Shown here piece by piece: positions 10,565-22,009 of a DNA stretch of 64,000 nt (position 1 is the stretch's first letter; each line of letters opens with the position of its first letter). The position numbers and the translations under genes were made by a program. Below the pieces are notes generated by a model. It was given only the letters and a program-made list of their open reading frames with translations, had not been told where the DNA came from and searched no databases. The stretch lies in contig OY741287.1 in NCBI GenBank assembly GCA_963514095.1, forward strand, positions 11,676,944-11,740,943. Reading direction: 5' to 3'. The DNA is from Eutrigla gurnardus (Eukaryota > Chordata > Actinopteri > Perciformes > Triglidae).

Positions 10565-11900
10565 TCGGCTATTGTTGCGATTACGGTTAACCTGATATTT
10601 AGTCAGCGACCCGCATGAGGGCCGTTTTGCACTAGTTTCGCATTCATTCCGTTTAATCGCATATTATTTTAAATGCGTCTGCGTCATATTACACATCATT
10701 TGAAAGCTACGAGTCTCGCAAATCGAACAAAGTAAGCCGTTTTAGGCTCACGGAAAACACATCAAAAGCAAACACAGCATGTGTGCAAGGAGTGCACAGA
10801 AAAATAACAACAACAAGCCAAGTGTTCCCTACCTTTCGAGCTGTCTGGAAGTCCAAAAACAACATGTAGCATGCTAATCCTTATATCCAGAGAAAGGTAA
10901 GAGTCCAACGAACAAAAGTAGCCACTTCGTTTAGTCCCACCACGAGCACGCTAACTCCGGTAGTCATCCATAACACGCCATGTGTTGACGTTGTGAGTTT
11001 CTGAACAAAAGATTGTTTATAGCTAGTTATCGCTCTTCGATGACGGGCGAACAACAAAGCTTCGATTTCCGTGTACGGCAGCTTCTTGGCGACAAAACAA
11101 GCCCCCTTCCACGATTCTGCGATCCGAATTGGCTGAACAATCTGTCCATCAAGAGAGCCAGCGCTTCACTGGCTCTCGGCTGACCAACCACGAGAATCCC
11201 CAGGCAGAGAGTCAATAGGCAGAGGAGTACATTTTTGACTGACAGGTTTTATAGCCAATGAGCTTACGATTCCAGCGCTATGTTACATGAGGGGAGGGGG
11301 CTCGAGGGTGAGAGCGCAGCAGCTCAGAAAGGTCAGACTGTGACCTGCAGATATGATAGTATGCAGCGTCTCATTACAGAAGGCTGTTATGTAAAAAAAA
11401 CATAAAAAAAATGTTGGTTTTATTAGTAGTAGTTGTAGAACTGGTGAAATAAACAACAAAAAAAGTAGAATTATATACCTAAAAATACCCATAATCTCAT
11501 GTGGAACACTTGTTCCAGATGCAGCTCCGTCTGACATTGCCCTACAACACTGCACTTGCAAAGCTCATTTTTGGGTGTCTTTTTATCCACTTTCTACCAG
11601 TTGTTGGTCAGGCTTGTGGCTGTGGCTTCATTCAACTTTTAGGCCTATATATAACAGCCACAGCTAACTTGTTTCATTCAAAAAGAAAAATAATTTAGGC
11701 GAGGCAAAAAAATTGCAATTTCCACTATGTTTGAGCTGCAGTAACTCAGTGTCAGTAACACTTAGAGTAAATCTGACACTTGCAGAAGAAAATTCATAGG
11801 GTTATCTTTCAGGAATGCTCAGCTTTGTGTCTGTAGTCATAGGGGTTCAAAAACAGTAACCATTTTACTTTGGGTATTCCGTTTTCAGCCTTTTCTTCAA
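10565..11900. other. Intergenic stretch without recognised gene
   Basis: No splice-bounded coding text or transposase motif is visible. The segment is present in copy 1 of the mosaic block but absent from copy 2, so it is either an insertion here or a deletion there. The frames on both strands are short and show no family motif. Confidence 0.4.
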
Positions 11901-12109
11901 AAATAGGACGGCCATTGTTCTCTAATAGTGACATAATGTTAGTGATTAGCATTAGCAATGTATTAACACTATATTTAGAATTAAAATACTTGGTACTTAA
12001 AGGCAGAGTAGGTTATTTGGGAAAACCAGAGACTTTGACTTTGAACGCATCGCCTTTAGTGCCGTCACAACCATGCTGAACCTATAGGTGGCAGTGTAAC
12101 GAGTATGTA

Positions 12110-12450
12110 TGTGCAGCAGACTGAGCTCTTACCGACAGCAGCAACACTTGCAACCCCAGGTAACCCCTCTGAACACCAGCCAGCAAGCAGAGAGGAATGC
12201 CAGCGCCGCCAGAAGCAGCAATGCAACAAGTCTGCTCCACCTCTGACGGCGCTGCATGCCGGAGCACCCATCCGTTTCCAGCAGGAAGATGGCTGTTGGA
12301 AACCTGCACAGTCATCCAACCCGCAGAGACCCCGCCAAGTTCCCACATCCAAAGCAACGACGGACGGACCTTCAGGGGCGACCGACTACACGTCCTCCTT
12401 AACAAACACACACCTCACACAGCAGCCAGAGGTCAGCAAAGACGATTTGA
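12110..12450 (+). mobile_element. Ty3/gypsy-like pol 3' end, frameshifted fragment
   Basis: One frame gives LPTAATLATPGNPSEHQPAS, then PLTALHAGAPIRFQQEDGCW and KPAQ. The reading then continues in another frame as VIQPAETPPSSHIQSNDGRT and FRGDRLHVLL. Put side by side, these look like the end of an LTR-retrotransposon integrase, where a basic chromodomain-like tail carries W-x-PA and RSY..R.NR..L patterns. The shift is near 12310. LTRs were not identified. A short part recurs at 34160-34262. Confidence 0.55.
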
Positions 12451-12749
12451 CCTCTGGACAAAAAGAGACAAGTGAACAACAAACTCACCATGGTTGAGTG
12501 TGTGAACCAGAGCACAGCAATCCCTGTTCCAGGTACGGTCGTCCCATTCAGCCAAGGCAAGTCCTCGACTTCTAATTGGCTGAAAAGGGTGTATGAAGAA
12601 CACTGGCCTTTTTATATAAAAAACACAAAGAAAGAAACTAGTTGTGCCTTTTGTTAAATTGTTCACTATTGTGAAGAAAAGGGAAGAAACAGTTGATGCC
12701 TCATGAAAAAAAGTTTATTTGCACAGAAGGACTGTAATGTATATCTAAT

Positions 12750-12905
12750 TTATAAATGAATGTTGTATAATACATTAATGTAAATATAATTCACAAAATA
12801 ATGTATCTATATAATTTATAAATCAAATGTATTCATTCATGGATATATATTTATAAATCAATGTATATGTAATTCATGAGTTTAATATGAATGAATACAT
12901 AATGG
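12750..12905. repeat. AT-rich semi-palindromic tract
   Basis: The tract is built of ATGTATAT, ATTTATAAAT and ATTCATTCATG motifs in both orientations and has no coding potential. Confidence 0.5.
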
Positions 12906-13113
12906 CGATAATAATATAAAAAGACAGCGGTGGAGATACTTTCAGTTTACTGAGATGGGGTTCGACTCCCTGTAGTGTCCTGTTTATTATAATTATTGTT
13001 ATTATCATATGAGTTGCATTGACCCACCTTCATGGATCCATTACTTATATTAAAAATGATTATTATTATATATCATTATTATAAGTATTACTACTATCTC
13101 ATGTTAGAAATAG

Positions 13114-13190
13114 GCAATGGTGGTGTGGTGGCTAAGGAATAAGACACATTATCAAAGTGTTGTAGGTTCAAATCCAGGTTTGAATTTTAC
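13114..13190 (+). repeat. tRNA-like SINE head (pol III A and B boxes)
   Basis: TGGTGGCTAAGG resembles an A box. About 40 bases later GGTTCAAATCC (13165-13175) is a perfect B box. The spacing suits a tRNA-derived SINE promoter. A second copy is at about 34325-34400. No intact cloverleaf with CCA-adjacent pairing was seen, so a functional tRNA gene is unlikely. Confidence 0.5.
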
Positions 13191-13797
13191 CGAATGACTT
13201 ATTTTCTACCTTGAGTTCAGAACTATTTATGAAAGGCACACTCACACACATGTATCACCAAGATGACTTTAATTCTCAAATGATTTGATGTTGGATCGGC
13301 ACATGAAGCAAACATCTCATGTTAGGTTGACTGGAAACTCTTTGACTTTCTTCATTATTTCATTCACCACTAGGGGTCCCTAGCGTACTTATTTGAAGCT
13401 TTGGGGTGGAACCACTTTGGTGGTTCATCTGGCTGAGAGGCAAGGGTGTAGGTTTCCCTAATTGGCATGTACCATTACCTTTCCTTCACCCCATAAAGAA
13501 ACAAATATGTGTGCGTCTCATTCCACCTGTGTATCCACCTCTACACACCCGTCTGATTTATGTCTATGATTTCAAGTGCTTTATGCTCCTTAAATCTTTA
13601 ATGTTAATATATCTGTGTAAATGTCATATTCCACACATTGTAATTCCTCTGACTTCCCCTGGTAACCCCACGTTTCACGTTGCAACGCTATGAACTGTGG
13701 GTAATTCCCTCAGGTAAAGTCAGCATCGAAAGTAGTGGGCTCAAAATGTCCGTGAGCGAGCCCTCGCGCACTTCAGGACTTGACCGTGGCACAGACC

Positions 13798-14500
13798 AGG
13801 GGCCTCATTTATAAAACTGTCAGTAGGATCCTTACTAAAAGTGTACGTACGCCCAAAAGCCAAAGTTTGTGTGCGCCAAAAAAAAAAAAATCTGATTTAT
13901 AAAACAGGCAAGCTGTACGCAATGTTCCCTTTATAAGGGAGGGTGACGTGAGGACGGCACAGCTTCCAAGTCGGAGCAAAGCAGCAGTGCACCCTGGGCG
14001 CATGGCACATCAAGCGGTCGGGTGCTCACTGATGCCGTCCTGCAACTTCAGCGAGACACAATTGAGACACAATCACCGCCATCAACAACGTTGCAGATGA
14101 GCTACAGCAAACACGCTCTGTGATGCAAGAAATTGCCATATTAATAAGTGACTTTGTTAAAATGAACAATGATTGTTGTCTTCCTTATCTTACAAACCCC
14201 GCATGACATCCTCACGGATGTTGATACCCCTCCAGTCGGGCTGGGGGCCGTGGCTCACTGCGGTCACGCCAGCCGCCGCTTGAAATCTGTTGCGCATCTA
14301 TTCCTGTACTTACGGTACGGGTGCCCGAAGTTACCAAAATGGTGTTGAAAGCAGTTTTTATATCAGGTGCAACGGTTAAACATGAGGAAAATGATGGGTT
14401 TGCTAATTTCTTCAATAGATCTTTGTTCAGAGTGACTGTGACTAGCAGTTACACAGCAAATATCAAGTCATTTTACTGGATGGTTTTATAATAAAGTCAC
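13798..14500 (+). mobile_element. Harbinger-like element, non-autonomous, with MYB-gene C-terminal relic
   Basis: It starts with GGGGCCTCATTTATAAAACT, a terminus type common in fish Harbinger-like repeats. The relic at about 14050-14165 can be read with one shift as a coiled-coil tail (RDTIETI, then VADELQQTRSVMQEIAILIS), as in the C-terminal part of the Harbinger MYB-like accessory protein. The partner copy at 35017 retains the N-terminal MYB-like part (KKRNFSETEKE), which is missing here. The 3' terminus was not fixed. Confidence 0.45.
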
Positions 14501-15885
14501 CTCAAAATCCTGAATGTTATTATAGAAAATATCAAGACATTCTACTGTATGGTTGTATAATAAATTCAATTCAAAATCACTCCCAGTATCAAAGTGCACA
14601 CTGGCGAATGGATCATTTCCTGATTTTCTAATCTAATCAGTGGTGTTTCCTTGCAGAGGCCAAGGGAAGCCAGGCTTCCTCCGTTTTTTCAGAATATAAC
14701 CATCATTTAATAAAATCACTTTTTTAACAGTTTACGTAATCCCTCTGTGATGTGTCTGTCGTCTCCTCCTCGTCTCCCTTCGTGAATTATTGAGCGTTTC
14801 ATGATGTGTTAAACAGCGCCCCTCTAAATGTTACGGGGGGAATGAGTGTTGAAAACATGTTACTGCACCCTGTTGTCTGTGAGGAGGCCAAGCTGCGCTG
14901 AACTCCCTTGGTGGAAAAAAAGAGAGAAGCCCCTGACTGCAGACCCGCAGACCTCAATGTGGGCGGAGTTAAACGTTTAACCCTGCCCACTCCCCAACAT
15001 TTGACACCGCCGTCAGAGGAGACATGCTGCTGCGGGTTCGCAGTGAGGTCTGATATATTCCTCCGGTCTCCTTCCACGCTTCTGACTGCCGCTTTGGTAT
15101 GATAAATAATGGAAGTAAGTGTGACTTTTATGATATTGCTCATTTAATTTTAGGTGTATCATTAGGTTATGTGAATTAGCTGCACATGAGCTAATGTTAT
15201 ATTTAAACTAACGTGATACTAATATCAGAGTGCATTCGGTGGTATATGCACTGTAAGTTAATGAGACTAATCAGAGCACAAGAAAAAAATAATGTTGGTG
15301 TTTTGTGACTTTGTAATCATGTAATCATTTTTTTTACGTATAGAGACACATTACCGTGATACGTGGGGATGACCCCTCCAAGTCCACAAAAAGCAGTGAC
15401 CATGTCCGTTTTGCAAGTACAGTGCATCCTCTAAATATCAAATGGACAACCACATTAAGGGCCATGCCTCAGTGAGGCACAAAGGTAGTACTAGAAGTTT
15501 ATTGCACACAAACATGTTACACACCATTAAAACCTACACAATCACTCATGCTTTTGTGTATCCATTAAGGACTGTGATGTTACCTTGGACCAAGGTATTG
15601 GAAGACTGGATGGCGATGCTTCCAAGAACCTTTCGGTCAGTAAAGAAGTGCAAATGATAATGAAAAAATTACTTATTCTGAACACTGAACTTCACCTATG
15701 TGTTGTAATTGTAAAAGAAAATGCATATTTTTTATTTTTTAATATTAGTCATGACTTGGCCCAGTTCTCCTCTTAGGCCCAGTTCTCCTCTTAAAAAATT
15801 ACAAATATGAAGTGGCTGTGATTTAACTGCAGTTATGACTGCATGTTGGATTTATTTCTGATTTCAACGTGGGTCTTTTAACCAG

Positions 15886-16154
15886 GTTCAGCACGCAATC
15901 CTCAACGACATTCACAGAGCAATGAGCTGGATCAACACACACCAGCATTTAGTCCGTGGGCAGGTGATGGAGCCTGCATTCTCCAAATGGACCCTGCCAA
16001 TCAGATAAAGGCACTTGAGGACGTCCTAGAAGGACAATTGGATAACGTAAAGGAGGATTTTGTCATCACCTTTCAACACCAGGAGGATATGGAGACGTTC
16101 TTCAAACTTCGTGTGGATGAGGAAAATTTGAAAATCAATGCCATGTTCCTCTAA
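15886..16154 (+). pseudogene. Exon-like relic resembling SMC5 hinge region
   Basis: A CAG acceptor after TCTTTTAAC precedes VQHAILNDIHRAMSWINTHQ, then HLVRGQVMEPAF. After a one-base shift near 15985 the frame reads MDPANQIKALEDVLEGQ, then DFVITFQHQEDMETFFKLRV and DEENLKINAM, followed by TAA. The combination W..x..H..F/V-x-G-x-V..EP, a later QEDME-F block and L-K/R-x-NA is what I recall of the SMC5 hinge. The shift and the lack of a GT donor argue for a dead fragment. The family call is an inference from remembered patterns. Confidence 0.35.
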
Positions 16155-16217
16155 GACAGATATTATACGATCCATACCTCAGAACCAGACATGTCCACCC
16201 CAACCCCTAACCCACCC

Positions 16218-16362
16218 ACAAAATAATTATTATCCATCCATCCATCCATCCATTGTCTACCGCTTATCCTGTATTCAGGGTTGCAGGGTGGAGTCGATCC
16301 CAGCTGTCATTAAGCGAAGGCAGGGTAAACCCTGGACAGGACGCAGTCCATCAATTATTATT
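16218..16362 (-). mobile_element. Rex3/RTE-type LINE 3' end
   Basis: Read on the minus strand: GATGGACTGCGTCCTGTCCA, CCCTGAATACAGGATAAGCG, then GATGGATGGATGGATGG. A tail of GATG units after an AGGATAAGCGGTAGA motif is typical of fish Rex3/RTE elements. Only the last 150 bases are present. Confidence 0.65.
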
Positions 16363-16364
16363 AT

Positions 16365-16620
16365 GATGATTGTTATAGATCTTAGTGTTATTTTTTATTA
16401 TTGCTGTTGTTGTTATTGTTTATTGGTGTTATTAGTATTATTATCATCATTATTATATTTCATTATCATCATTAATATCATTATTGTCATTATTATTATA
16501 ATGAACATCATTATCATCTTTGTCATTATGATCATCATTAATCACTACAGTATTTCATTAACATTTTTACTGTTTGCCTTTTTGTTTTATGTTAATGTTT
16601 GTTTGTTGTTTGTTGTTAAA
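16365..16620. repeat. ATT/ATC-rich simple repeat
   Basis: A low-complexity tract of ATTATTATC-type units. The open frame across it (Ile/Val-rich) is a by-product of the repeat, not a membrane protein. Confidence 0.7.
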
Positions 16621-16774
16621 TAATTTGTTGTTCAATAAATTAAAATTACTGATCCCTTTAATTTTTTAAGAAAGTATCTCAGGTTACATTTGATTATGAT
16701 AAACACACATTAAAATATATTACTTTTTTCATCATTTAATGAATGATTAAGGTACATTCATTATGGTTTCTTTT

Positions 16775-16940
16775 TTAGGCATAAGCGCCTCTATTTAGAC
16801 AGTGGATAGATGTTTTGAAATGGGGGAGAGAGGAGATGTGACATGCAGCAAAGTGTTGCTGGCCGGGAATCGAACCAGGTTCCGCTGCGTATGTGGTATG
16901 CGCTCTGCGCACTCAACAATCTGCGCGCCGGTTTATCACT
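16775..16940. repeat. Dispersed repeat with tRNA-like B box on minus strand
   Basis: GACAGTGGATAGATGTTTTG, then GGGAGAGAGGAGATGTGACATG, then GGCCGGGAATCGAACCAGG. The reverse complement contains GGTTCGATTCCCGGCC, a strong pol III B box. The sequence resembles a common fish interspersed repeat. No coding text. Confidence 0.5.
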
Positions 16941-17475
16941 TCTTGTCCTTCCTCGGACACCGTATTACAGTTTTTTTCAATCGCTAACAAGCGCTTACCC
17001 ATACTTCAGATACTTTTTCGAAACTCTTAACACAGACTCACTCCTACAAAACACAATTTGCCATATGGATCATTTTCTTCTCAAAAACACATTTTGTTAA
17101 ATATATACTAACTCTTCATTTCAAAATAGAACACATCTTTCTCTGCACACACTAACTTTACCAAAACACTGGAAATCTGACTCAAAATGAAATTATTCTG
17201 TCAAAGAATAACACTTGTTTTCAGATTCAGATTCAGATTCAGAAAACTTTATTGTCTGTCGTAACAGAAAATCATCGTTGACGTGGCTCGACATACAAAC
17301 ATGAAAATGTACTGATAGGCATTCATACAACAACGTTGATCTCTGAGAGCACACACAGTGTGTATAGATCTTAAAACAAGTATAAATATTAAAAACTGTA
17401 AAAATAACTAAATAAAAGCTGTGGGTATGTGTAAAGTGTAAAGTGACAGTGCGTCAGGGTTCCTTTGTCCATTGT

Positions 17476-19068
17476 TCATTGTTTATTTAAGCTGTTTATG
17501 GCAATGGGTATGAATGAGTTTTTGTGTATGTTTTTCTTAGATAGGGGTACTCTATACCGGCGGCCTGATGGCAGAATTTGGAAGGACTTGTGCAGGGGGT
17601 GGGTGGGATCCTGTGTAATGAGGTGGGCTTTCCTTTTAACTGCCTGGCTATGGAGTACTGATAATTGAGTTTGAGTTTTGCCAGTTATTTTGCTTCCTTG
17701 ATTGACGATCCGGGAAAGCTTTGATTTGTTTTTGACAGAGGTGAGGGTGAACCAGGATGTGATGTTGAACGTGACTACAGATTCTATGAGTGATTTATAG
17801 ACAGCTGTTAAAATGTCCTGTTTGACATCAAAGCTCCTGAGTTTCCTCAGCAGGAACAGGCGTTGCTGTGCCTTTTTGTACACAGAGTCTGTGTGCTGGG
17901 AGAAGGAAAGGTGGGTGTCCATATCTGTGCCCAGGTATCTAAAGGCCTCTACCTGCTCCACTGTCTGCCCATTCAGCCTCAGAGGTTCAAAGAGAGGTTG
18001 GGGGGAAGATGTTTGCCTCCCCCCACAACACAGCTCCTTGGTCTTGGAGATGTTGAGCTCCAAAGAGCTCTCTTTGATCCACTGCATCAGGGCGTTGACC
18101 TGCTGATAGTAGGCAGCCAGAGAGGAGTGATCCTTGATGTCGGCCACCAGAGCCATGTCATCTGCATACTTAAAAAGGGGAATGTCACTGTTGTTGTTTG
18201 TTATGTTGTTTGTGTAGATGGAAAATAAAATTGGTGATAAAACACAACCCTGGGGGACACCGGTGTTTAAAATCACGTTCTTGGATTTAAAGCCATTTAC
18301 CACCACGTGCTGGGACCGGTCCTGCAGGAAGTCTTTTATCCACAGGATGAGTGATGGGTGGACTTGTAGATCCAGAAGGCGGTTGCAGAGGGTGGCCGGG
18401 TTGACTGTGTTAAAAGCGGAACAAAAGTCCATGAATAAAATCCGTGTGTGGGAGTGTGGGGAGTCCAGCTGTCTGCAAACGGTGTCCAGGAGAGTCAAAC
18501 AGGCATCCTCCACCCCCCGCTTTGCCTTATAGGCAAACTGAAGCGGGTCAAGCTTGTCCACCACCATAGAAGTGAGGTGATCACACACCACCCTCTCCAT
18601 ACACTTAGAGAGAATAGATGTGAGGGCCACCGGTCTGAAGTCTTTCATCTCCCTGGCGTTGGCTCTCTTCGGCACCGGTATAAGCGTGGACTCCTTCCAC
18701 ATCCGTGGGACACAGCTGGAGTCCAGGAGATGCTGGAATAGTCGAGTGATTACATCACCCAGCTGAGCTGAGCATTCCCTCAGCACCTTGCCCCTGAGCC
18801 TGTCCGGGCCAGAGGCTTTGTGAGGGTTGATGCGGCCCAGCATGGATGTGACCTTCCCTTTATCCACTGTGAGTGATGAATTGCTGGTGAGGGTCCAGTC
18901 ATTCTGGGGGTGTGGCATGTTGAACCTGCTATAGTATGTGTTGAGCTGCTCTGCAAAGGTGGCAGGGTCAGAGCATTGGATGAGGGCCGGTTTCTGGGCT
19001 CTGCCCATCATGGTGTTTAGTCCCTGCCATGCCTCCCTTGCATTGCCAGTGGTGAATTTTTCCTCCAC
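17476..19068 (-). pseudogene. LINE reverse-transcriptase frame (part of 17.2-22.0 kb element)
   Basis: About 530 open codons: GRINPHKASGPDRLRGKVLR, then FRPVALTSILSKCMERVV, LFMDFCSAFNTVNP, TGVPQGCVLSPILFSIYTN and the catalytic FKYADDMALVAD. The C-terminal block (FRYLGTDMDTHLSFS, LRSFDVKQDILTAVYKSLIE, NQGSKITG) is typical of this fish LINE clade. The catalytic core is intact, but the endonuclease part upstream is out of frame and split, so the element as a whole is inactive. Confidence 0.8.
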
Positions 19069-19872
19069 TTTGTTCTTATAGTGGAGTTTGGCCAGCCTGG
19101 TCTTATTGAGAAGACGTCTTGAGAAGGCTCAATTCACTGTTGCACTCTTTCACTCTGTTTTTGTCTCCCTGTAGGAATGCCACCTTTTTGTTGTTAAGAC
19201 ACTGTTTCAGGTCCTTGGTAACCCAAGGCTTGTTGTTCGGGTACAGCTTGACCTGCTTTGTTGGAATAACAGTGTCCACACAGAAGGACAAATAGGAGGT
19301 GATAGAGTCTGTCAGCAGATTAAGGTCTCCCTCATAGCTTTGGAAAAATATTTCCCAGTCTGTGATCTCCATGCAGCCCCTTAATGCATCAACAGAGTCA
19401 TTTTTCCAGACTTGAACAGTTTTTGTTTGTATGTCTTCTGTTTTTAGTTTTTGTCTGTATTTTGGAAGCAGCAGAATGACATTGTGGTCGGAGCGACCGA
19501 GTGGTGGGCGGGGCTTTGCGACATAAGCTCCCGGTATGTTACCGAAGCACAGATCCAGCGTTCTGTCAAGTCTGGTAGGTGTGGTGACATACTGCTCCAA
19601 GTTTGGAAGCAGTGTGGTGACATCGCATCTGTTAAAGTCCCCTAGCAGGAGGACAGGCTGATCGCTGCTCTGATTGACAGCTCTGTTGTAGCAGTCAGCA
19701 ATGCGCTCCGCTGCAAATGTGAAATCAGGTCCAGGGACATAGGCCTACACTAGGATGGCTGTAATTTGTGTAAATTCACGGGGAAGGTAGTGAGGCCTGA
19801 ACGACACGGGCATGATTTCATGGTGTTCACTGCATTCAGTCTCTCTTACAGTGAAGTTGACAGCCCACTTTG

Positions 19873-21389
19873 CAGCAGGGGTTGTAGCCGATTCCGTGGT
19901 CTGTCCAGGGACCATGGTCTCTGGCACGGCCAGTGGTCACAACCACTAGGGGCGCTAAAGACACTGGTCCCGACCAGCTCCTCAGTGGTCGCGACCAGTA
20001 GCTCTGTGGCACGGACCAGCGGGTCTCTGGCACGGCCAGTGGTCACAACCACTAGGGGCGCTAAAGATACTGGTCCCGACCAGCTCCTCAGTGATCTGCC
20101 CTGTGGTACCTGTGGTCTGTGAAGCAGCTTTAGTATTTTTTCCCCTTTACACTCGTTTTGGCAGCACTGTCAGCTGGATAAATGTCAGAGATCATAATCT
20201 TTTGTCTATAAAATACACTTTATCAGAATTATTATGATTAATATTGTTATTATTATTGATTATGAAGATCCATGTGGTCGGGACCAGCTGGTTTCTGGCA
20301 CGGCCGGTGGTCACAACCACTAGGGGCGCTAAAGACACTGGTCCCGACCAGCTCCTCAGTGATCTGCCCTGTGGTCCCTGTGGTCTGTGAAGCAGCTTTA
20401 GTATTTTCTCCCCTTTACACTCGTTTTGGCAGCACTGTCAGCTGGATAAATGTCAGAGATCATAATTTTTTGTCTATAAAATAGAATTATTATGATTAAT
20501 ATTGTTATTATTATTGATTATGAAGATCAGTGTGGTCGGGATCTATTGATAGTAAAAATATTTGTCAGACAAAATAATTATTTTTACATTGATTCAGCAC
20601 AGTGTTGCCAACACAATGAGAAAAGGGAGAAGGTGTATTAAATGTACAACTACTCCAAAGACCACTCGGTAAGACAACAGGCAGATGACAAGGACCACAA
20701 GACAGACCAGTGTCTTTAGCGCCCCTAGTGGTTGTGAGCACTGGCCGTGCCAGAGACCAGCTGGTCCGTGCCAGAGAGCTACTGGTCGCGACCACTGAGG
20801 AGCTGGTCGGGACCAGTGTCTTTAGCGCCCCTAGTGGTTGTGACCACCGGCCGTGCCAGAGACCAGCTGGTCCCGACCACATGGATCTTCATAATCAATA
20901 ATAATAACAATATTAATCATAATAATTCTGATAAAGTGTATTTTATAGACAAAAGATTATGATATCTGACATTTATCCAGCTGACAGTGCTGCCAAAACG
21001 AGTGTAAAGGGGAGAAAATACTAAAGCTGCTTCACAGACCACAGGTACCACAGGGCAGATCACTGAGGAGCTGGTCGGGACCAGTGTCTTTAGCGCCCCT
21101 AGTGGTTGTGACCACTGGTCCGTGCCAGAGACCAGCTGGTCCGTGCCACAGAGCTACTGGTCGCGACCACTGAGGAGCTGGTCGGGACCAGTGTCTTTAG
21201 CGCCCCTAGTGGTTGTGACCACTGGTCCGTGCCAGAGACCAGCTGGTCCGTGCCACAGAGCTACTGGTCGCGACCACTGAGGAGCTGGTCGGGACCAGTG
21301 TCTTTAGCGCCCCTAGTGGTTGTGACCACTGGTCCGTGCCAGAGACCATGGTCCCTGGACAGACCACGGAATCGGCTACAACCCCTTCT
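19873..21389. mobile_element. Foldback-type transposon with long inverted arms and 108-bp internal repeats
   Basis: The ends are near-perfect inverted copies (AGGGGTTGTAGCCGATTCCG beginning about 19877, its complement ending about 21386). They are flanked by a 9-bp direct repeat, CCCACTTTG, at 19864-19872 and 21390-21398. The arms extend about 0.6-0.7 kb around a spacer near 20545-20700. Each arm contains about 108-bp units with CTAGGGGCGCTAAAGACACT and CTGGTCCCGACCAG-like palindromes; right-arm units start near 21083, 21191 and 21299. No transposase. A 9-bp duplication suits a MULE-type mobiliser, though family is unproven. Confidence 0.75.
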
Positions 21390-22009
21390 CCCACTTTGTG
21401 TTGACAGCCATACAGAGCCCGCCCCCAATCGACTTCCGCGTCATCCTAGTGTCTCTGTCAAAACGAATGATCTTAAATCCATGTCTCCGTGAAGCAGAAG
21501 AGGCTGGTTTGACGGTAGTCTGAGTCAAGTTTGATGAGTGCGGAAAGTTCAGTTATTTTGTTGCGTAATGATCGCACATTGGAGAGTTATTGCAGGTAGT
21601 GGCAGCCTCCTACCTCGTCTCCTCATTCTGTTCCGTATTCCTCCTCTGGATCCCCTTTTCCTACGAATGCGCTTGATGTAATGATTCCTCTGTAGATGCT
21701 GAGGAATCCCATTCAGGCAAGAAGGTGTTACTTGTAGATCCAGCGAGGCAGGCCGCAGATCCAGCAGAGCCTCCCGTGAGTAGGTGAGCCTCCCTCCATG
21801 GCGTGTCATGGAGTTTGCCGGTGTGATACAGATCGCAAATACTGGTTCCAGAAAGGCGATCAGGACACACAAACTCGCTAAGTACTTGAGCGTAGTCATA
21901 CTTGCTGTCGGTAAATACCGCACTTAAGGACTCTCAGAAAACACAAAACAACTCCAAAAACATGGAAATTACGGGAGCAGCACGCCGCGAGTCGCTCACA
22001 GAGTAGCGC

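Larger units (their letters stand above)
9953..14921. repeat. Mosaic duplicated region, copy 1 (partner 33155-36693)
   Basis: Collinear blocks match the second copy in the same orientation: 9953-10235 with 33155-33388; 10394-10560 with 33391-33556; about 11920-12110 with 33590-33782; 12110-12212 with 34160-34262; about 13050-13440 with 34265-34640; 13450-13920 with 34765-35130; 13945-14515 with 35608-36155; 14500-14921 with 36280-36693. Copy 1 has extra sequence at 10565-11920 and 12212-13050. Copy 2 has its own insertions. Confidence 0.8.
17215..22000 (-). mobile_element. Rex1/jockey-like LINE, near full length, broken and interrupted
   Basis: On the minus strand the element starts near 22000. 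It has an N-terminal frame (21923-21549) that reaches the endonuclease start (LPLPAITL), continues after an insertion with KWAVNFTVRETECSEHHEIM (about 19870) and ILVYVPGPDF, then GDFNRCDV. Next come 19600-19103 (GRSDHNVILLLP) and RT in 19068-17476. Stops and shifts lie in 21549-21400, near 19740 and at 19100. The 3' end is AATAAAGTTTTCTGAATCTG with a CTGAAT repeat at about 17215-17245. The foldback element at 19873-21389 splits the endonuclease. Confidence 0.8.

Noticed and set aside
13114..13190. Functional tRNA gene
   Set aside because: A and B boxes are present, but I could not form convincing acceptor and anticodon stems. It recurs with its flanks as part of a duplicated repeat.
16138..16623. 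Hydrophobic Ile/Val-rich frame that could suggest membrane segments
   Set aside because: It is made by ATT/ATC simple repeats following a Rex3 tail.
19836..21394. Several Ser/Arg/Pro-rich frames repeated across the foldback element
   Set aside because: They are translations of the 108-bp units in various phases and orientations.
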